From Rickettsiales bacterium (GTDB lineage: Bacteria > Pseudomonadota > Alphaproteobacteria > Rickettsiales > UBA3002), in assembly GCA_027489915.1 (NCBI GenBank), contig JAIXZB010000215.1, forward strand, positions 1-10,874: 10,874 bases of DNA, read 5' to 3'. A program made the translations under genes and the position numbers. Below are positions 8,120 to 10,874 of this stretch, piece by piece. Each line of letters opens with the position of its first letter. Position 1 is the first letter of the stretch. The notes beneath the pieces are model-generated. The model did not search any database. It worked only from the letters and a program-made list of their open reading frames with translations, and had not been told where the DNA came from.

Positions 8120-8425
8120 ATGACCAAAACACTTACACGTGCAGATTTATCAAATGCTGTTTATCGTGAAATTGGTCTTTCGCTTTCAGAATCCACACAG
8201 CTTGTGGATACTGTGATTGATGAAATTTGTGATGCACTTTCGAATGGCGATATGGTGAAGCTTTCTTCGTTTGGCACATTCAAGCTGCGCCGCAAAAAAG
8301 AACGTGTAGGTCGTAATCCAAAAACTGGTGTTGAAGTTCCGATTAGTCCACGTACTGTCCTCTCATTTAATGCTTCGAATATTTTAAAACAAAAAGTGAA
8401 TGACGTAATCGATCAACAAGGCTAA
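8120..8425 (+). CDS. ihfA: Integration host factor subunit alpha
   Basis: A DNA-bending nucleoid protein of the HU/IHF family that normally pairs with IhfB. The 101-residue product has TKTLTRADLSNAVYREIGLS at the N-terminus, the SSFGTFKLRRKKERVGRNPK block (49-68) that leads into the DNA-inserting beta arm with proline P67 in RNPKTG, and PISPRTVLSFNASNILKQKVN at the C-terminus. These favour IhfA over HU, as does the position between fabH and a MerR gene seen in alphaproteobacteria. ATG 8120 has GAGG at 8111-8114, 5 nt upstream. The HU alternative is unlikely. Confidence 0.93.
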   Translation: MTKTLTRADLSNAVYREIGLSLSESTQLVDTVIDEICDALSNGDMVKLSSFGTFKLRRKKERVGRNPKTGVEVPISPRTVLSFNASNILKQKVNDVIDQQG

Positions 8426-8477
8426 GTTGATTTTACGACGTTACTTTTAATTAAAAAATTTTCGGCAAGAGGTATCA

Positions 8478-8987
8478 ATGGGTTTTCCTGACCTGCTCAG
8501 TTTTCCTGTCTCACAGGATGATGATAAGCGCACAAAAATGAACGAAAAATCTCCTAACGCACTCCGTACAATCAGCGAAGCTGCTGATCTGATTGATGTG
8601 CCGCAACATGTGTTGCGCTTTTGGGAAACGAAATTTTCTCAAATTAAGCCACTCAAGCGCAATGGTGGTCGCCGTTTTTATCGCCCCGCGGATATTGAAG
8701 TGCTACAGCAAATTAAATTTCTGCTCTATCGCCAAGGCTACACCATTAAGGGTGCAAAAAAAGCAATCGACGATCTTGTCCACAACCGTGGAGATAATGT
8801 CGCCGATTGGTCGGAGGCATTTCCTCCTGCTAATGTGAATGACAACGTTGCCAATGATATCGTCGTTAGCACAGAAAAACTCGATGCAGATTCTGTGGCT
8901 GATAAAGTTGTGAAACTACAAACTTTGCGCAAAGAACTTCTCTCCTTGCGCGAAGAGCTGGCGCCGTTTATAGAACGCTCCGCATAA
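8478..8987 (+). CDS. MerR-family transcriptional regulator
   Basis: A predicted DNA-binding regulator of 169 residues; its target is unknown. The winged helix-turn-helix occupies about 28-98: LRTISEAADLIDVPQHVLRF, WETKFSQIKPLKRNGGRRFY, then RPADIEVLQQIKFLLYRQGY. No cysteine cluster for metal sensing is visible. An acidic, low-complexity middle (about 103-140) leads to a probable short coiled coil (VVKLQTLRKELLSLREELAPF, about 144-164) for dimerisation. This type regularly follows ihfA in alphaproteobacteria. ATG 8478 is preferred because AGAGG lies 5 nt before it (8468-8472); ATG 8538 (M21), which begins at the conserved part, has no Shine-Dalgarno. The stop is 7 bp before tRNA-Pro, so the two are likely co-transcribed. 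Confidence 0.9.
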   Translation: MGFPDLLSFPVSQDDDKRTKMNEKSPNALRTISEAADLIDVPQHVLRFWETKFSQIKPLKRNGGRRFYRPADIEVLQQIKFLLYRQGYTIKGAKKAIDDLVHNRGDNVADWSEAFPPANVNDNVANDIVVSTEKLDADSVADKVVKLQTLRKELLSLREELAPFIERSA

Positions 8988-8994
8988 GGTACGT

Positions 8995-9072
8995 CGGAGT
9001 GTAGCGCAGCCCGGTTAGCGCACTAGTCTGGGGGACTAGGGGTCGTGGGTTCGAATCCCGCCACTCCGACCA
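8995..9072 (+). tRNA. tRNA-Pro (anticodon GGG)
   Basis: A full cloverleaf can be drawn. Acceptor CGGAGTG (8995-9001) pairs with CACTCCG (9062-9068), A is the discriminator at 9069 and CCA is encoded at 9070-9072. The anticodon stem is CTAGT/ACTAG (9023-9027, 9035-9039) around loop CTGGGGG, giving anticodon GGG at 9030-9032 followed by G37. The T arm is GTGGG-TTCGAAT-CCCGC. It reads proline codons CCC and CCU. It lies 7 bp after the MerR stop and ends just before a terminator. Confidence 0.97.
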
Positions 9073-9078
9073 TCTCAT

Positions 9079-9108
9079 AAAAAAATCCACCCTTTCGGGT
9101 GGCTTTTT
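9079..9108. terminator. Bidirectional intrinsic terminator
   Basis: Stem CCACCC (9087-9092) and GGGTGG (9097-9102) with loop TTTC is followed by T5 at 9104-9108 on the plus strand and flanked by an A run at 9079-9085 that becomes a T tract on the minus strand. It can end both the ihfA-merR-tRNA transcript and the converging DUF533 gene, whose stop is 15 bp away. Confidence 0.9.
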
Positions 9109-9123
9109 CGTGGTGAAGTTATG

Positions 9124-9864
9124 CTATGCAGCTTGCGCTGTTGGAAGGCTCAATAACTGTTGTTGCAGAGACGCTGTGAAGTTTGCATCCAGTTTCATCG
9201 CATTAGCGAGGGTAGATAGGAATGCTTGTTCGCGTGCGCACTGGCTGTCGCATACGAGTAATGCGGCGAGGTAAATCTGTGCTGCATCTTCGGGAGATTT
9301 CGCTGCAGATGCAATAGATTCAACGCTAGGTGAATTGGCAAGCTCTTGCATTACTAGCACCTTCTCATCTAGTGACAGGCCAGCAGTCTCAAGATTTTGC
9401 ATAATTTTTTGGGTTTCATTTGCATCCATTACGCCATCTGCTTTTGCAGCGGCGATCATGGAACGCATAACAGCTAAAGGAAGTTCTGAATTTGCTGCTA
9501 CGGAAGCGGGTGCTTGTTGTGCAGCAGCCATTGATGCCATAGCTCCTGATGCCAGTGCTTTTGCTTGTGAGAACATATCCTGAGCAGATTGTTTGACTGA
9601 ATCTGCAACATTTGCAGTGCCGCCAGCTTGTTTAGTCTGCTGGTAATTGCCATAGGCTTTATATGCAAGTGTGCCAAGCAGTGCGAGTCCGCCAAGTTTT
9701 GCAGCGCCTTCAACAGTGTCGCCTACTTTGCCGCCTAGCAGCGAGCTTGCCACTCCGCCCGTAAGCAGGCCTGCTGCAAAATTTTTGGTTGCCATGCCAC
9801 CGAGCAATTTGCCCACAAGGCCGTTAGTATCTACTTTTGAAAGAAGGTTGGTAATGTCTTGCAT
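9124..9864 (-). CDS. DUF533/YebE-type TerB-like protein
   Basis: A protein of unknown function related in layout to E. coli YebE. The 246-residue product has a Gly/Ala-rich N-terminal half with GLLTGGVASSLLGG (32-45) and a short hydrophobic stretch KLGGLALLGTLAYKAY (56-71) that may sit in or on the inner membrane. An Ala/Gln-rich linker (about 85-125) follows. The C-terminal half (about 127-240) is an all-helical TerB-like domain: MIAAAKADGVMDANETQKI (136-154) carries the acidic residues D143, D147 and E150, and SPEDAAQIYLAALLVCDSQC (190-209) has a later acidic position, D206. TerB-like domains can bind metal, but tellurite resistance should not be assumed. ATG 9864 has AAGGAG on the complement of 9871-9876, 6 nt upstream. 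It stands alone between two terminators, so it is probably monocistronic. Confidence 0.88.
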   Translation of the reverse strand: MQDITNLLSKVDTNGLVGKLLGGMATKNFAAGLLTGGVASSLLGGKVGDTVEGAAKLGGLALLGTLAYKAYGNYQQTKQAGGTANVADSVKQSAQDMFSQAKALASGAMASMAAAQQAPASVAANSELPLAVMRSMIAAAKADGVMDANETQKIMQNLETAGLSLDEKVLVMQELANSPSVESIASAAKSPEDAAQIYLAALLVCDSQCAREQAFLSTLANAMKLDANFTASLQQQLLSLPTAQAA

Positions 9865-9931
9865 AAATCACTCCTTAGTTATGTAAATACTAGATAGGTA
9901 GCGCTCGAAAGAAATCCAGAGAGTAAGATGT

Positions 9932-9962
9932 AAAAAAGCCCCAGCTTTAGCTGAGGCTTTTT
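9932..9962 (-). terminator. Intrinsic terminator of the MFS transporter gene
   Basis: A hairpin at 9938-9957 (GCCCCAGC/GCTGAGGC around TTTA) has a T-tract equivalent from the A run 9932-9937 on the minus strand. On the minus strand the one non-Watson-Crick position becomes a G-U pair, whereas on the plus strand it is a C-A mismatch, so it fits the minus direction best. It begins 2 bp past the transporter stop and separates it from the DUF533 gene. Confidence 0.85.
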
Positions 9963-9964
9963 GC

Positions 9965-10874
9965 TTATTTAAGTGGCTCTCGCCAGTTGTCTTTATAGGT
10001 GGCAAGCATCAGGAATGATGCGATACCAGATATGATGATAATATACATAATCGAGGTTCTGTCCCCTGTGAAGCCTATTAAAAGTTCAGAGAATACAGGG
10101 GTCATTCCACCAAGGATTGCGCAGAGATTGTACGAAAGAGACATTCCTGTATAGCGTATGCGTGTAGGATATAGCTCTACCAGTAACGCTGGAATAGGCG
10201 CAAGGTAACATCCAAGGAAGAATGCTAAGACGAACTGAGCGATGGTGACGCTCATAAACGTGCTTTGCTCCATCATCTGGAATGCAGGATAGACGCAGAT
10301 AATCATACCCAGAATGGCTCCCATCAGTACCTTCTTGCGACCAATTTTATCGGCAAGCCATGCGGCAGGTAAAATTGGCAAAAACATCGCAACCATGGAA
10401 ATGGCATTAGCAGTGAGTGCATCTTCTACCGATAAGTGCAGGAACTTTTCGTTATAGTTGATGGTGTAGATCGCTAGGATGTAGAAGGGAACAGTTACAA
10501 AGATATACGCGCTGAATCCTTGCAGCATTTTCATAGGGTGCTTGAGGAATGCCTCGCGGACAGGTTTCTCTGATAGAGTTCCAGCTTCTTTTGCTTCTTG
10601 GTATGCTGGGCTCTCTTCGCCGTGATGGCGGATATAATAACCCACAAATCCAATGCCGATACCGAAGAAGAATGGTATGCGCCAGCCCCAGCTGGTGAAT
10701 TGTTCAGTCGACATCATGGCGGCAACTGCGCTTGCAACAATAGATCCAAGTAAGAATCCCAGAACCAAGCTTAGCATCGTAACGCTGCCTACCGTCGCGC
10801 GGCGGTTATTGGGAGCATGTTCAACGACATAAGACATAGAGCCGCTGAAGGCTCCTCCCAGAGAGATGCCTTGA
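9965..10874 (-). CDS. MFS transporter, metabolite:H+ symporter (ProP/KgtP-like) type, 5' end cut
   Basis: An inner-membrane secondary transporter; the substrate cannot be told from the sequence. The reading frame is open to the right edge, giving 302 residues. The Met at 10837 is internal: the 12 residues before it (QGISLGGAFSGS) join MSYVVEHAP to form the family's TM4 motif. About 110-120 N-terminal residues are outside the window. Roughly eight membrane segments follow, with the cytoplasmic loop containing EESPAYQEA, the motif LADKIGRKK between later helices and ELYPTRIRYTGMSLSYNL, all typical of the ProP/KgtP/ShiA group. Candidate substrates in this group include betaine/proline, 2-oxoglutarate and other carboxylates. 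It ends at its own terminator. Confidence 0.92.
   Translation of the reverse strand, partial: QGISLGGAFSGSMSYVVEHAPNNRRATVGSVTMLSLVLGFLLGSIVASAVAAMMSTEQFTSWGWRIPFFFGIGIGFVGYYIRHHGEESPAYQEAKEAGTLSEKPVREAFLKHPMKMLQGFSAYIFVTVPFYILAIYTINYNEKFLHLSVEDALTANAISMVAMFLPILPAAWLADKIGRKKVLMGAILGMIICVYPAFQMMEQSTFMSVTIAQFVLAFFLGCYLAPIPALLVELYPTRIRYTGMSLSYNLCAILGGMTPVFSELLIGFTGDRTSIMYIIIISGIASFLMLATYKDNWREPLK

Noticed and set aside
8401..8440. GATCAA and TTGATT near the ihfA stop, considered as an IHF autoregulatory site
   Set aside because: Neither continues into the rest of the IHF consensus at the right spacing.
9749..9757. GCCACTCCG matching the 3' end of tRNA-Pro, considered as an attachment-site duplicate
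   Set aside because: A 9-base match inside the coding sequence of the DUF533 gene, with no integrase or foreign genes between; chance is sufficient.

Overview
The window looks like core chromosome from an alphaproteobacterium of moderate, slightly AT-leaning base composition. The evidence is the order rpmF-plsX-fabH-ihfA-merR, which is a familiar alphaproteobacterial cluster, together with a MaeB-type malic enzyme divergent from mutS. The sequence does not fix the genus. No insertion sequence, phage gene, integrase or CRISPR array is visible.

Layout: (1) 1-1492, minus strand: the first 497 codons of a MaeB-type malic enzyme whose phosphotransacetylase-like domain runs off the left edge. (2) 1546-4200, plus: mutS, divergent from maeB across a 53-bp gap. 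(3) 4233-5627, plus: a 464-residue protein of the cytidine deaminase superfamily. Its first domain has a full zinc/glutamate active site, and a second, later copy appears to have lost every catalytic residue. This is the least ordinary gene here. (4) 5742-8987, plus: rpmF (ribosomal protein L32), plsX and fabH (phospholipid and fatty acid initiation), ihfA (nucleoid protein) and a MerR-family regulator. A tRNA-Pro(GGG) gene follows only 7 bp later and ends at an intrinsic terminator. (5) 9124-9864, minus: a DUF533/YebE-type TerB-like protein converging on that terminator. (6) 9965-10874, minus: the C-terminal 302 residues of an MFS transporter of the metabolite:H+ symporter (ProP/KgtP-like) type, with its own terminator, cut by the right edge.

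Functionally, plsX and fabH work side by side at the start of membrane lipid synthesis: PlsX makes acyl-phosphate from acyl-ACP and FabH starts new acyl chains. They are tied to ribosome production through rpmF and sit next to a nucleoid protein and a small regulator. mutS and the deaminase-like gene are probably co-transcribed, since there are 32 bp between them and no terminator is seen. Whether they are linked in function is open; pyrimidine salvage is the simplest reading. I found no strong sign of a new multi-gene system. The best candidates for follow-up are the two-domain deaminase and an 8-bp inverted repeat between it and rpmF.
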